A stretch of 64,000 bases of DNA, from contig NZ_JAWHTE010000002.1 of NCBI RefSeq assembly GCF_032586175.1, positions 62,001 to 126,000 of the forward strand, read 5' to 3'. The notes beneath the pieces are model-generated. The model worked only from the letters and a program-made list of their open reading frames with translations. It had not been told where the DNA came from and ran no database searches. Shown in pieces: positions 7,301 through 16,216 of the stretch (position 1 is the first letter of the stretch; the number at the start of each line of letters is the position of its first letter). A program made the position numbers and the translations under genes. The DNA comes from Ovoidimarina sediminis (GTDB lineage Bacteria > Pseudomonadota > Alphaproteobacteria > Rhodobacterales > Rhodobacteraceae).

Positions 7301-8989
7301 CTATCGCACCAGAGCCGGACGCGCGCGTTTCCGCGTCTCGGGCCGCCCGTCGACCAGGGTGAAATCACCAGCGATATGCGGGTTCATTCCCTCGTTGCGC
7401 AGATGTTGAAGGAACCGGCCGAACCCCTGAAGCGACCGCATCCGGGGCGCTTCGGTCAGCCCGTGATCCTGCCGTGGGCCCACCTCTTCGACCAGGTCGA
7501 CGAGGTTTTGCATCGGGTCTTCCAGAAATTCCGCCATCGACCAGATGCGCGTGCGGGCCTTGGCATGCGGTCCGCGCAGGATGTCGAGATACCGCGCCTC
7601 GGTCTTCTGAAGAAGCGCGGCCTCTTCCCGCAGTTCCGAAAAATCACGGTTCGAGCGGCACATCGGCACGGCCCAGGCCCCGCTGATCACCATGATCCGG
7701 GCGTTCGGGTCAGAGGCCACGAACTCCGCGATTTCCTGGGTATCGCGCGGCCCGAAGAGGAAGCACTGGCGCTCCCCCCGCGTGTTCCACAAAAGGTTCG
7801 TCAGAAAGGCGCGCGGGTTGTGATCCCTCAGCGCCGCGCTGTCCGGCAAGCCGCCTGCAAAAACGTTGTGCCGCTCCGCGAACTCGGCCCGCTCCGGCCC
7901 GAACAGGTGGCCATGCGCCAGGCATTCCGCCGCCCCCGAAAGCCAGCGCTCGAACCCTTCGAACAGATCACCGAAGCCCGACAGCACGTGATAGGGGCTG
8001 GCGGTGCGCCCATTCTCCCAATCCCAGTTCGGGAATCGGCTTTGCATGTAAAGCCCGGCGCGTCCCCGCGTGCGCCGCTCCACCGCACGGGCGAAAACAC
8101 GGTCTATCTTAGCCGGATTGGGGCTTTCGCCGCGCCGCAACCCCCGGTCGAGGAAGGCATCATAGATCGCATCCGCCTCGGGCCAGATCTTCCGCGCGAA
8201 GAACGCCTCCGACCGCACCAGAAGCTGCAGGTGATCGTCGTAGAAGATATGCGGCTTGCCCTGGAAATCGAATTTCGACAGCGTCAGAGACCGGCTTTCC
8301 ACCCGCCGCGCATAACGCCGGATCAGGGTCTGATAGTAGCTTTCGTCGGGGATCCAGACGCGCCGGAAATAGCGTTCGAACTGCCGTCGCTTCGGGTCTT
8401 CGAAAATCTGCGTCAGGGTCTTCCGCGTCAGGCACCACCATTGCGACCCCAGATGCGGCACAATGCCCTCGGGCGTGTTCCTCTGGCGCCGCATCTTGCG
8501 CTGTACCCAGACGGCGGCATCGAACAACAGGCGCTGACGCTTCCACGAGAACGGAAAGCTGAAGGCGAAACGTTCGGTGTCGAACCCCCCGATCGTCCAG
8601 GGCACGTCGCGTGTTGTCACGCTTTCGATGAAATCGGTGTCGGGATGGGTATCGAGGAAGGCGCGCAACTCGGCAATCGGGCGCAAGGGCAGGCAACTCC
8701 CCGACACAAGGTAGACGTGACGCACCTCGGGAAAGCGCTCCAGCATCATCTCTGACGCCGTTTGCGACGCGGCGACAAGCGACCACGTGCCCCATTCGCA
8801 GGCATGGCGCCTGCAGAAAACGACGTTCGGAAACTCTTCAAGCTGGCGGCGGAACGTATCGTAGGACGCGCGCGACACCCGTGCATCCACGTGAATGACG
8901 ATCGGGCATCCCACGCGGGCGAGGTGACGCGAAACCTGGCCGGCCCGCCGCAGCGGATCGTGGACGAGCATGACGAAGCCGAGGCTCAC
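7301..8989 (-). CDS. GT14-like (core-2/I-branching type) glycosyltransferase with a C-terminal domain
   Basis: The 562-residue protein's first ~280 residues have the GT14 layout: GFVMLVHDPLRRAGQVSRHL, an IVIHVDARVS strand, VYLVSGSCLPLRPI, LGSQWWCLTRKTL and WIPDESYYQTL with the acidic pair. GT14 includes beta-1,6-GlcNAc-transferases and protein xylosyltransferases. The C-terminal ~270 residues are a separate domain that I cannot assign. It overlaps the upstream glycosyltransferase by 4 bp, indicating tight coupling. Donor and acceptor are not predictable from sequence. Confidence 0.82.
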   Translation of the reverse strand: MSLGFVMLVHDPLRRAGQVSRHLARVGCPIVIHVDARVSRASYDTFRRQLEEFPNVVFCRRHACEWGTWSLVAASQTASEMMLERFPEVRHVYLVSGSCLPLRPIAELRAFLDTHPDTDFIESVTTRDVPWTIGGFDTERFAFSFPFSWKRQRLLFDAAVWVQRKMRRQRNTPEGIVPHLGSQWWCLTRKTLTQIFEDPKRRQFERYFRRVWIPDESYYQTLIRRYARRVESRSLTLSKFDFQGKPHIFYDDHLQLLVRSEAFFARKIWPEADAIYDAFLDRGLRRGESPNPAKIDRVFARAVERRTRGRAGLYMQSRFPNWDWENGRTASPYHVLSGFGDLFEGFERWLSGAAECLAHGHLFGPERAEFAERHNVFAGGLPDSAALRDHNPRAFLTNLLWNTRGERQCFLFGPRDTQEIAEFVASDPNARIMVISGAWAVPMCRSNRDFSELREEAALLQKTEARYLDILRGPHAKARTRIWSMAEFLEDPMQNLVDLVEEVGPRQDHGLTEAPRMRSLQGFGRFLQHLRNEGMNPHIAGDFTLVDGRPETRKRARPALVR

Positions 8990-9996
8990 GCCCAGTTCCC
9001 CTTCGACATCAAGCCCAGCGCGTCAAGCTGGCGCCAGTTCACATAGCGTTCCGACCACCGGTTCCAGAGGATCGGCCGCTCCTTCGCCCGCGCCTGATAG
9101 GCACGGTATTCGCGCCCCTCGGCATAGTGCTCTCGGCGCACCGTTTCCTCGCGCGCCTTCTCGTCGAAGACCGACAGGAATTTCGCGTGCAGAAGAACGC
9201 CCGAGGCCTTCTCGCCCCCCCATTCGTCATAGGTCAGGTTCAGCCCGCGGGGCAAAAGCATGTGCGTCCCGCTCACATAGGCATAGCGCCGGTCCCAGTT
9301 GACGAGCGGGATCTTGTTCAGCGCGGGCGCCTGGTGCGGATCGTCGGCAAAGAACATCCTCGCCCGGGGGCCGCCCTGGATCCAGAGGTTCCGGTGCCGC
9401 CAGTTGCGTTCGATCGTGTAGTTGCCGCTGTCGAACCAGTGGGCGATTTCCAGCGGATCCTGGCCCGCGTGATAGGCCACCTCGTCGATCGGGCCCTTGG
9501 GGTAGAGATCAAGAAGAAGCGTCCCGAATGACCGGATCGCGGAGGCCTGAAGCCAGTCGGTGAGCGCCGGCAGGGGCCGCGTGTCGCAGAACGGGTAGAT
9601 CAGGAATTCGTCGGGATCGACCGTCAGGCACCAGTGCCCGTGCCCATAGGCGTTCAGAAGCCAGTTCATCCAGTCAATGCCGTACCGGGCCCGCCGGTAG
9701 CTGGCATTGGTGTGGAAAAGCGAAACGTCCGTCTGCTCCGCCAGGTAATCCGCAGTGCCGTCGGTCGATCCGTTGTCGACGATCAGGAAGTGCCGGGCGC
9801 CGAGGTTGCGGTAATACCGCAAGAAGTAGGGCAGCCGGATCATCTCGTTCCGGACGGTCGAGAAGACCAGGATATCGTCGGGCCGGATCGACCGTGTGCG
9901 ATCGACCGCCCGCATCAGATCGCGCCGCCGCCGCCGGGCACGCATACGCCACCGCTTGCGTTCCAGCCGCAGCCCATATGCTTCGATCACGCCCAC
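8986..9996 (-). CDS. Glycosyltransferase family 2-like protein (paralogue 1)
   Basis: This 336-residue GT-A enzyme starts at GTG 9996; the start is supported by alignment with its neighbour's N-terminus. Motifs are LVFSTVRNEMIRLPYFLRYY, LIVDNGSTDGTADYL, the metal-binding CLTVDPDEFLIY, and WIQGGPRARMFF with a late HAKFLSVFDEKA segment. It resembles the DUF/GT92-type branch of nucleotide-sugar transferases. It is clearly paralogous to the upstream gene at 10078-11103. The substrate is unknown; the context suggests surface-glycan assembly. Confidence 0.83.
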   Translation of the reverse strand: MGVIEAYGLRLERKRWRMRARRRRRDLMRAVDRTRSIRPDDILVFSTVRNEMIRLPYFLRYYRNLGARHFLIVDNGSTDGTADYLAEQTDVSLFHTNASYRRARYGIDWMNWLLNAYGHGHWCLTVDPDEFLIYPFCDTRPLPALTDWLQASAIRSFGTLLLDLYPKGPIDEVAYHAGQDPLEIAHWFDSGNYTIERNWRHRNLWIQGGPRARMFFADDPHQAPALNKIPLVNWDRRYAYVSGTHMLLPRGLNLTYDEWGGEKASGVLLHAKFLSVFDEKAREETVRREHYAEGREYRAYQARAKERPILWNRWSERYVNWRQLDALGLMSKGNWA

Positions 9997-10077
9997 GCGT
10001 ACCGCCCGCTTTGCCTGTTTTCCCCGCCGCCTTGGCCGAAACCATGGGCGGGCCGCCTGTTTTTCGTTGCCGGAAGA

Positions 10078-11103
10078 CTACGCGTTCAGGGCTTGGCTGT
10101 AAATCGCCGCCAGCGCGGGCGAGGCGGGATCGGAGATGCGGGTCAACCCCAGCTCTTTGGCCTGCGCCCAGCCCTCGAACGCCGCAGTTTCGGCATGCCA
10201 CAATGTGGGACCTTCCGCGAGCGCTTCGTAATAGGCATCGTAAAGTTCAGGTTCGCCGAAATGCTCGCCGCGGGCACGTTCGGTCCGGGATCGCTCCACC
10301 ACCGAAGGCAGGAACTTCGTGTGCAAAAGCAGCGCGTTCTCCCCCCCCCGCCAGTCATTCAGGCGGCGCGGCAGAAGCGAATGGGTCGAGCTGACATAGG
10401 CATATCCCTTCCGCCAGTGCACCAGCGGCGTCTTGTTCAGCGTCGGCGCGTGGTCAGGGCGGGCCCGGAAGAAGGCGCGCGCCCTGGGCCCGCCCTGCAC
10501 CCAAAGCTGCCCGAAGCGTGGCTGCACCCTGGCGCTGTAACCCCGCGCATCGAACCCCTTGAGCAGAAGAAGCGGGTCGTCCCCCGACCCGAAGGATTGC
10601 GCCCCAAGCGGCCCGTCCGGGTAAAGCTCCAGCATCAGCGCGCCCTGCACCTCGCGGCCTTCCCGCTCCAGCGCCGCCGTCACATCCGGCAACCGCGCGG
10701 GCCCCATCCAAAGCTCATCGGCATCGACCGTCAGGCACCAGTGCCCGGCCCCGTAGCGGCCCAGAAGCGCGTTGATCCAATCCATCCCGAAGCGCGAGGC
10801 GCGGTAACTCGCCGTCGTCCGCCAGAGCGAGACATCGGGCTGTTCGGACAGGAAGCGGTCGCTGCCATCGCTGCTGCCGTTGTCGACGGCAAGGATATGG
10901 TCGACGCCGAGCCCCCGGTAATGGCTGACGAAGGCCGGCAAACGCTCCATCTCGTCGCGAAAGCAGAGGAACAGCAGGATCGCGTTTCCGCCGATCCGGT
11001 CGGTCCGGTCCGTCACGGTGGTCAGATCCCGCGCCGCGCGCCTGGCCCGCCAGCAAAAACGCCGCCGCCGCCAGCGCAGCGCATAGGCCCTGAGCAGAGA
11101 CAT
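10078..11103 (-). CDS. Glycosyltransferase family 2-like protein (paralogue 2)
   Basis: The likely start is ATG 11103 (MSLLRAYALRWRRRR), which aligns with the N-terminus of the downstream paralogue and has GGGG upstream; an in-frame ATG at 11172 lies too far out. The 341-residue protein shares the whole motif set of paralogue 1: NAILLFLCFRDEMERLPAFV, AVDNGSSDGSDRFL, CLTVDADELWMG, WVQGGPRARAFF and LLLHTKFLPSVVERS. The metal-binding motif is DADE instead of DPDE. The tandem pair probably adds related sugars to one glycan. Confidence 0.83.
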   Translation of the reverse strand: MSLLRAYALRWRRRRFCWRARRAARDLTTVTDRTDRIGGNAILLFLCFRDEMERLPAFVSHYRGLGVDHILAVDNGSSDGSDRFLSEQPDVSLWRTTASYRASRFGMDWINALLGRYGAGHWCLTVDADELWMGPARLPDVTAALEREGREVQGALMLELYPDGPLGAQSFGSGDDPLLLLKGFDARGYSARVQPRFGQLWVQGGPRARAFFRARPDHAPTLNKTPLVHWRKGYAYVSSTHSLLPRRLNDWRGGENALLLHTKFLPSVVERSRTERARGEHFGEPELYDAYYEALAEGPTLWHAETAAFEGWAQAKELGLTRISDPASPALAAIYSQALNA

Positions 11104-11200
11104 GAGCGTGCCCCGGTCAGGCCGGTAGTTCTTGAGTGGCACGGCGCGCGGCAATCGTGTCGCCCCGATCACAGGCCCCTTCCCCCTTAAGGCGCGTCGC

Positions 11201-12094
11201 CTATTCGGCGGCGGTCTTCATCGCAAGCGTCCGGTGCAGGAAGTCGCGCAACTCGTCGCCCAGATCCTCCCGCGCCAGCGCAAAGGCCACCGTCGCCTGA
11301 AGATACCCGGCCTTCGAGCCGCAATCGAACCGTTCGCCCTTGAAGCGGAAGCCGTTCACCGGCCGCCCCGCCTCGATCTCCTTCGCGATCGCATCGGTCA
11401 GCTGTATCTCGCCACCTGCACCCGCCGTCGCGTTGGTCAGGCTGTCCATCACCGTGGGCGGCAGGATGTAGCGCCCGATCACGGCGAGGTTCGAAGGCGC
11501 TGTTCCCGGCGCGGGCTTTTCCACCATGCCGCGGATGGGCATGCAGTCGGGGCCCGCGTCGTCCGCGTCGAGAATACCGTAGGCGGGCGTCTTCTCGGGC
11601 GCGACTTCCATTGCCGCCACCATCGCGCCGCCGGTATCCGCGTAGGCATCGACCATTTGTTTCAGGCAAGGCACGTCGCCGGCAATCACGTCATCCGTCA
11701 GGATCACGGCAAACGGTTCGCTGCCGACAAGACGCCGCGCACACCAAACCGCGTGGCCCAGCCCCAGCGGCCGGTTCTGCCGGATATAGGCGATGGCGCC
11801 GGAATCCATGTTGGTGCGTTCCAGCACCTTCATAAGCTGATCCTTGCCCTTCTCCTCGAGAGAGGCCTCAAGCTCGGGCGCGGCGTCGAAGTAATCCTCA
11901 AGCGCGTTCTTGCCGCGCGAGGTGACGAAGATGAACTCGCTGATTCCCGCCTCGCGTGCTTCGTCGATGGCATACTGGATCAGCGGGCGATCGACGAGCG
12001 TCATGATCTCTTTCGGGATCGATTTCGTCGCAGGCAGAAATCGGGTGCCAAGCCCGGCCACGGGGAAAACTGCCTTCGTCACCTTGCGTGTCAT
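11201..12094 (-). CDS. galU: UTP-glucose-1-phosphate uridylyltransferase
   Basis: GalU makes UDP-glucose from UTP and glucose-1-phosphate, supplying donors for glycans and LPS. The 297-residue protein has the nucleotidyltransferase signature AVFPVAGLGTRFLPATKSIPKE, the EDYFD segment, ILTDDVIAGDVPCLKQM with the metal-binding aspartates, and GIVEKP-like GMVEKPAPG. The length matches the family. It sits between glycosyltransferase genes and cysQ on the same strand, with 174 bp upstream that likely holds its own promoter. Confidence 0.95.
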   Translation of the reverse strand: MTRKVTKAVFPVAGLGTRFLPATKSIPKEIMTLVDRPLIQYAIDEAREAGISEFIFVTSRGKNALEDYFDAAPELEASLEEKGKDQLMKVLERTNMDSGAIAYIRQNRPLGLGHAVWCARRLVGSEPFAVILTDDVIAGDVPCLKQMVDAYADTGGAMVAAMEVAPEKTPAYGILDADDAGPDCMPIRGMVEKPAPGTAPSNLAVIGRYILPPTVMDSLTNATAGAGGEIQLTDAIAKEIEAGRPVNGFRFKGERFDCGSKAGYLQATVAFALAREDLGDELRDFLHRTLAMKTAAE

Positions 12095-12268
12095 TTTCGT
12101 GTACGCCTTCCGATTATTCTACCTAGCCGCTCGCGACACCAACCGATGGCGTCGTGATCCGTTCCCTAACAGACGCAGAGTAACGCAAGCGACACGATTT
12201 GCGAGACCAGTCTTCCGCCGGCCGAAGCGTTGTTGCACAAACCGCAATAATCTCGGGCAGGCACCTGC

Positions 12269-13078
12269 TCACTGTGCCTCGCTGGGAACCAGTTCGACAC
12301 CGGGCGCACGAGCCAGGAAGAACGGGTTCTCGAAGCCGGACTTGCCGTAGACGAGCGGGCTGTGGTCATCGAATCTCAACACCTCGCCGCCCGCGCCCAG
12401 AAGCACCGCGTGGCCTGCCGCCGTATCCCATTCCATCGTCCGGCCGAGGCGTGGATAGAAATCGGCCTCGCCAGCCGCCACGAGGCAGAACTTGAGCGAC
12501 GAACCCGCGCTTCGGAAATCCTCCACGGCGTAGCGCGCGATATAGGCATCGGTCGCCGCATCCCGGTGCGATTTCGACGCGACGACCGTCAGCGCAGCGT
12601 TGTCAGGCTCTGTCACGCCAATCCGCCGAACCGCGCCGGGCGCACCGGGATCGAACGAACCGCTTTCCTCCACAGACGCGCCGTCGGCATCGGTCATGAA
12701 CAGGCGGCCCTTCGCAGGCGCATAGACGACCCCGCGCACCGGGCGCCCGTCAACGACATAGGCGATGTTCACCGTGAAATCCCCGCGCCGCTGCACGAAC
12801 TCCTTCGTCCCGTCGAGCGGATCGACGATAAGGAAGGTCCGCGCCTCGACCGAATGGCTCTGCGCCTGCTCCTCGGTCACAAGGGGCACATCGGGGAAGG
12901 CGGCGCTCAGACCGGCGGAAATCAGCGCATCGGCGGCCTCGTCGGCCTCCGTTACCGGGCTTTCATCGGCCTTCGCGCGCACGCCCATGTCGTCACGCTC
13001 ATAGATTTCCATGATTTTTTCGCCCGCCTCGATGGCCAGCCGACGCATTTCCAACGCAAGTCTCGGATAATCCATCAT
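12269..13078 (-). CDS. cysQ: 3'(2'),5'-bisphosphate nucleotidase CysQ
   Basis: CysQ removes the 3'-phosphate of PAP, the by-product of PAPS-using sulfotransferases and of PAPS reductase. The start is ATG 13078 (MMDYPRLALEMRRL), preceded by AAAGGG; an earlier frame extension is non-coding in character. In the 269-residue protein the inositol-monophosphatase-fold metal motifs are VTEEQ, the signature VDPLDGTKEF, and EWDTAAGHAVLLGAGG near the end. Its place beside glycan genes and a sulfotransferase suggests it clears PAP for glycan sulfation, although it also serves sulfur assimilation. Confidence 0.93.
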   Translation of the reverse strand: MMDYPRLALEMRRLAIEAGEKIMEIYERDDMGVRAKADESPVTEADEAADALISAGLSAAFPDVPLVTEEQAQSHSVEARTFLIVDPLDGTKEFVQRRGDFTVNIAYVVDGRPVRGVVYAPAKGRLFMTDADGASVEESGSFDPGAPGAVRRIGVTEPDNAALTVVASKSHRDAATDAYIARYAVEDFRSAGSSLKFCLVAAGEADFYPRLGRTMEWDTAAGHAVLLGAGGEVLRFDDHSPLVYGKSGFENPFFLARAPGVELVPSEAQ

Positions 13079-13199
13079 ATAGCCCTTTGCGCGTTTGAAT
13101 TCGGTGACTCGGCGCCTTATGCTCACCCTGTCACCGATCGGCAAGAACCTCGCGCACGATGGAGACGCGGGGGCGACGGGACACAAGGCAGGACGAGCG

Positions 13200-14021
13200 A
13201 TGTTCGAAGGACGCGTTCAGAAAAGCATGCTCGGCTCCGGCCGGAACATGCTTCGGCTGATATATCACAACACCGTTCGGTCGGTGCGCAAGACTCATGG
13301 CAATGCGCTTGCGGCACTGGGCATCAACATCATGCAATCGGTGATCATGGTCGCGGTGTTCTACGCGATGTTCACGGTTCTGGGGCTCAGGGGCATGGCC
13401 GTCCGGGGCGACTTCCTGCTCTACATCATGTCGGGGATCTTCCTGTTCCTCACGCACATCAAGGCGATCGGCGCGGTCCTCGGGGCCGAGGGCGCGACCT
13501 CCTCGATGATGAACCACCTCAACATGAACACCGCGATCGCGATCTGTTCGGCCGCTCTTGGCGTGCTCTACATCCAGACGCTGACGGTGATCCTGATCCT
13601 GTTCTTCTACAACGCGGGCTGGGGGCCGATCGAAATCTACGATCCCAAGGGGGCCTACGCCATGCTGCTTCTGGCGTGGTTCACGGGCTCGGCCATCGGC
13701 ATGCTGTTCTTCGCACTGAAGCCCTGGGCCCCGCAATTCGTCAGCATCCTCTCGCAGCTTTTGCAGCGCGCCAACATGATCGCCAGCGGCAAGATGTTTC
13801 TGGCGAATACGCTGCCGGCCTACATGCTGGCCATGTTCGACTGGAACCCGCTGTTTCACACCATCGACCAGGCACGCGGCTTCGCATTCATCAACTACAA
13901 TCCGCATTTCTCGTCGGTCAGCTATCCGATCTATGTGGGCCTCGCCTGCGTCACGCTCGGGCTGATGGGCGAATTCTACACCCGCAAGCATTCTTCACAG
14001 AGCTGGAACGCGAAGCGATGA
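13200..14021 (+). CDS. ABC-2 type polysaccharide export permease (KpsM-like)
   Basis: The start is ATG 13200 (MFEGRVQKSMLG) with AGGA 8 nt upstream. The 273-residue protein has about six membrane helices in the ABC-2 layout (MQSVIMVAVFYAMFTVLGL; LYIMSGIFLFLTHI; AICSAALGVLYIQTLTVI; AMLLLAWFTGSAIGMLFFAL; a C-terminal helix), with an amphipathic MLRLIYHNTVRSVRKTHGN start typical of capsule/O-antigen exporters. It needs a partner ATPase, and none is adjacent. It is divergent from cysQ and overlaps the next gene (ATGA). Confidence 0.82.
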   Translation: MFEGRVQKSMLGSGRNMLRLIYHNTVRSVRKTHGNALAALGINIMQSVIMVAVFYAMFTVLGLRGMAVRGDFLLYIMSGIFLFLTHIKAIGAVLGAEGATSSMMNHLNMNTAIAICSAALGVLYIQTLTVILILFFYNAGWGPIEIYDPKGAYAMLLLAWFTGSAIGMLFFALKPWAPQFVSILSQLLQRANMIASGKMFLANTLPAYMLAMFDWNPLFHTIDQARGFAFINYNPHFSSVSYPIYVGLACVTLGLMGEFYTRKHSSQSWNAKR

Positions 14022-14626
14022 GGTGGCTTCTGGGCCTCCTTCTCTGCTGCGCGACGCCCGCCGCCGCCACCATCGACGCCTGGCCGGCACTGCACGACGT
14101 GGTTGGCGTGGCCCCCGACGATGTGCTGAACATCCGGTCGGATCCCAGCGCGGCCTCTGCGATCATAGGCACGCTTGCCCATGACGCCGAGGGGATCGAG
14201 GTGATCCGCCCCAGCGAGGATTTCGACTGGGGCCTGGTCAACACCGGCGAAGGCACCGGCTGGGTCTCTCTGCGCTACGTCGTGCCGCAGCCCGGGCAGT
14301 GGTTCGGCCAGATCCCGCGCGTGCGTGGCTGCTTCGGGACGGAACCGTTCTGGTCGCTCGATTTCTCCCGCGAGGTGCCAACCTATTCAGAGCCGGATCA
14401 CGAAGAGGTGCTGACCCTCGGGCACGAGATGATGTCCCTCAACCGGCGCGACCGGGCCGCGTTCCTCATGTCGGGCGATGCGGGGCCCGCGCAACTGATC
14501 GTAACCTACGTCGCCTGCACCGACGGCATGTCGGATCGCGAATACGGATTGACCGCCGATTTCCTTCGCCAGACCGGCGAGGGCCCGGCCCTTGTCTCCG
14601 GATGCTGCAGCCTTGCCGGGCGCTGA
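14018..14626 (+). CDS. Secreted SH3-domain protein with COG3650-type C-terminus
   Basis: The 202-residue protein has a Sec signal peptide (MRWLLGLLLCCATPAAA), then a bacterial SH3 domain at about 20-95 (DVLNIRSDPSAASAIIGTL ... GWVSLRYV). Its C-terminal domain starts with CFGTEPFWSLDF, the hallmark of the COG3650 family of uncharacterised envelope proteins. The four C-terminal cysteines (VACTDG, SGCCS) may form disulfides. It is translationally coupled to the ABC-2 permease, so both may act at the envelope. Its exact role is unknown. Confidence 0.85.
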   Translation: MRWLLGLLLCCATPAAATIDAWPALHDVVGVAPDDVLNIRSDPSAASAIIGTLAHDAEGIEVIRPSEDFDWGLVNTGEGTGWVSLRYVVPQPGQWFGQIPRVRGCFGTEPFWSLDFSREVPTYSEPDHEEVLTLGHEMMSLNRRDRAAFLMSGDAGPAQLIVTYVACTDGMSDREYGLTADFLRQTGEGPALVSGCCSLAGR

Positions 14627-15551
14627 ATACGAAGATCCCGCGTCGGCGCTGGCGCTGATGTTCGGCGGTAGCCATATGTCGACCTTCCTTGGCCTCGAAA
14701 GCCGCCCCGTGGCTGATGCCGCGCCGGCCCATGTGGCGATCCTCGGGGCGGACACAGCCACGCCCTACCCGGCCGTAGGCCCGTATTGCGCGGGCGGCGC
14801 GGATGCGATCCGGCAGGGCAGCGCGCCCTATGCCGGCATCCAGTCGCACTGGAACTTCGATCTCGGACGCCCGGCCCTTCCCGAGGGTGCGGTGGTCGAT
14901 TGCGGCAACCTTCCCATGGCCGAACATGGGGCGGCGAACCGTGCCGCGCTGTCTGGCGCGGTGCGCGCGCTCCGCGCCCAGGGTGTGGTGCCCGTGATCC
15001 TCGGCGGCGACGATTCCGTGCCCATCCCCGTGCTCGACGCGCTCGGCCCCGAACCGCTCTGGATCGTGCAGGTGGATGCCCATATCGACTGGCGCGACGA
15101 GGTCGAGGGGGAGCGCATGGGGCTGTCGTCGAACATGCGCCGCGCCTCCGAAATGGATCATGTCGAAGGCATCATCCAGATCGGGCAGCGGGGCCTTGGT
15201 TCCGCCCGCAAGGCCGACGTGGCCGCCGCCCGCGACTGGGGCGTACATTTCTTCCCCGCCCGCGGGCTTGAAGAGGCCGATCCGCTTGCGCCTCTTCCCG
15301 ATGGCGCGCGCGTTGCCGTCGTCTTCGATTTCGATGCGCTCGATCCCGGTATCATGCCTGCGCTGATCGCGCCCACCGCAGGCGGGCTGTCCTACTGGCA
15401 GGTGATCGATCTTTTCGACCGGGTCGCCGCGCGGGCCGAAATCGCGGGCATCACGATGTGCGAATTCATGCCTTCGGCCGACCGGAACGCGCAGGGCGCG
15501 ATCCTCGCGGGCCAGATCCTGACCACATGGCTTGGCCGCCTTACGGGCTGA
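14592..15551 (+). CDS. Agmatinase/arginase-family ureohydrolase
   Basis: Members of this Mn-dependent family cleave guanidino groups to urea and an amine. Recognisable elements in the 319-residue protein are VVPVILGGDDSVPIPV, the metal-binding VQVDAHIDWRDE, and AVVFDFDALDPGIMPA. The first motif has Asp where agmatinases usually have His (GGDHS), so the substrate may differ. The longest frame begins at TTG 14592, overlapping the upstream gene by 35 bp; ATG 14658 and ATG 14676 are alternatives and the start is uncertain. It ends convergently with the next gene (11-bp overlap). Confidence 0.83.
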   Translation: MSPDAAALPGAEYEDPASALALMFGGSHMSTFLGLESRPVADAAPAHVAILGADTATPYPAVGPYCAGGADAIRQGSAPYAGIQSHWNFDLGRPALPEGAVVDCGNLPMAEHGAANRAALSGAVRALRAQGVVPVILGGDDSVPIPVLDALGPEPLWIVQVDAHIDWRDEVEGERMGLSSNMRRASEMDHVEGIIQIGQRGLGSARKADVAAARDWGVHFFPARGLEEADPLAPLPDGARVAVVFDFDALDPGIMPALIAPTAGGLSYWQVIDLFDRVAARAEIAGITMCEFMPSADRNAQGAILAGQILTTWLGRLTG

Positions 15552-16173
15552 CGCCGGCCACCCGCAGCGTCAGGTTGATCCGCCCGCCCTTCGGCAGAAG
15601 CGACGACGATCCGGGCCGCACCCGATCGATCCCGTGATGCGCCAGCCGCGCGGCCCCGCCAAGCGCCACGACATCGCCCGAGGCCAGCCACCGGCTTTCC
15701 GTCCGTCCGCCACGCTCTCTCCCGCCGATCCGGAACAGCGCGTCATCCCCCAGCGAGATCGACACCACCGGCCAGTCGAACGAGGCTTCGTCGCGATCCT
15801 GGTGCAGGCCCATCTTCGCCTCCGCATCGTAGTAGTTCACAAGACAGGTATCGGGCGCCCGTTCCACTCCGGCCACGGCCTCCCAGACAGCCAGCGCCTC
15901 GGTCGGGATGGCCGGCCACGCCACGCCCGAGGGATGGCGCGGCTCATAGCGGTACCCCCGCCGGTCCGACACCCAGCCCACAGCCCCCGCCGAGGTCATC
16001 CTGACCGACATCTGCTTGCCCCGCCGCGTCTCAGGCCGGAAGAGCGGCGCAGCCGCCACGACGCCCCGCACCGCCGCCACCAGTGCCTCTTGTGCGGGCC
16101 GGTCGAGAAAGCCCGGGAAATAACGCGCGCCGCGCAAGTCGATCCCATTCGCCCCGGCCTGCCCGTCTTCCAT
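15541..16173 (-). CDS. alkB: AlkB-type 2-oxoglutarate/Fe(II) dioxygenase
   Basis: AlkB-family enzymes oxidatively remove alkyl lesions from DNA or RNA bases. The iron ligands appear as HQD in MGLHQDRDEASFDWP and the distal His in ARLAHHGIDRV, followed by the 2-oxoglutarate-binding arginine in GGRINLTLRV. The substrate-side segment CLVNYYDAEAKMG matches the NxYxxxxxxGxHxD pattern. From ATG 16173 it is 210 residues; an ATG at 16209 would add 12 residues. It should not be confused with the membrane alkane hydroxylase at 57937. Confidence 0.92.
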   Translation of the reverse strand: MEDGQAGANGIDLRGARYFPGFLDRPAQEALVAAVRGVVAAAPLFRPETRRGKQMSVRMTSAGAVGWVSDRRGYRYEPRHPSGVAWPAIPTEALAVWEAVAGVERAPDTCLVNYYDAEAKMGLHQDRDEASFDWPVVSISLGDDALFRIGGRERGGRTESRWLASGDVVALGGAARLAHHGIDRVRPGSSSLLPKGGRINLTLRVAGVSP

Positions 16174-16216
16174 CGGAAACGACTCGCTTTTTCCTGTTTT
16201 CAAGGGCATCGGCGCG

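Noticed and set aside
7019..8755. Long open frame on the + strand opposite the GT14 gene (578 codons), and similar ones at 9634-11190 (+), 16200-18335 (-) and 22757-24418 (+)
   Set aside because: They are antisense to genes with clear family motifs, carry Arg/Pro/His-rich translations, and are expected where GC-rich codon positions suppress stops.
13200..14021. ABC-2 permease as part of a complete ABC exporter operon
   Set aside because: No ATPase gene is adjacent on either strand; the only ABC ATPase in the window is lptB, which works with LptFG.
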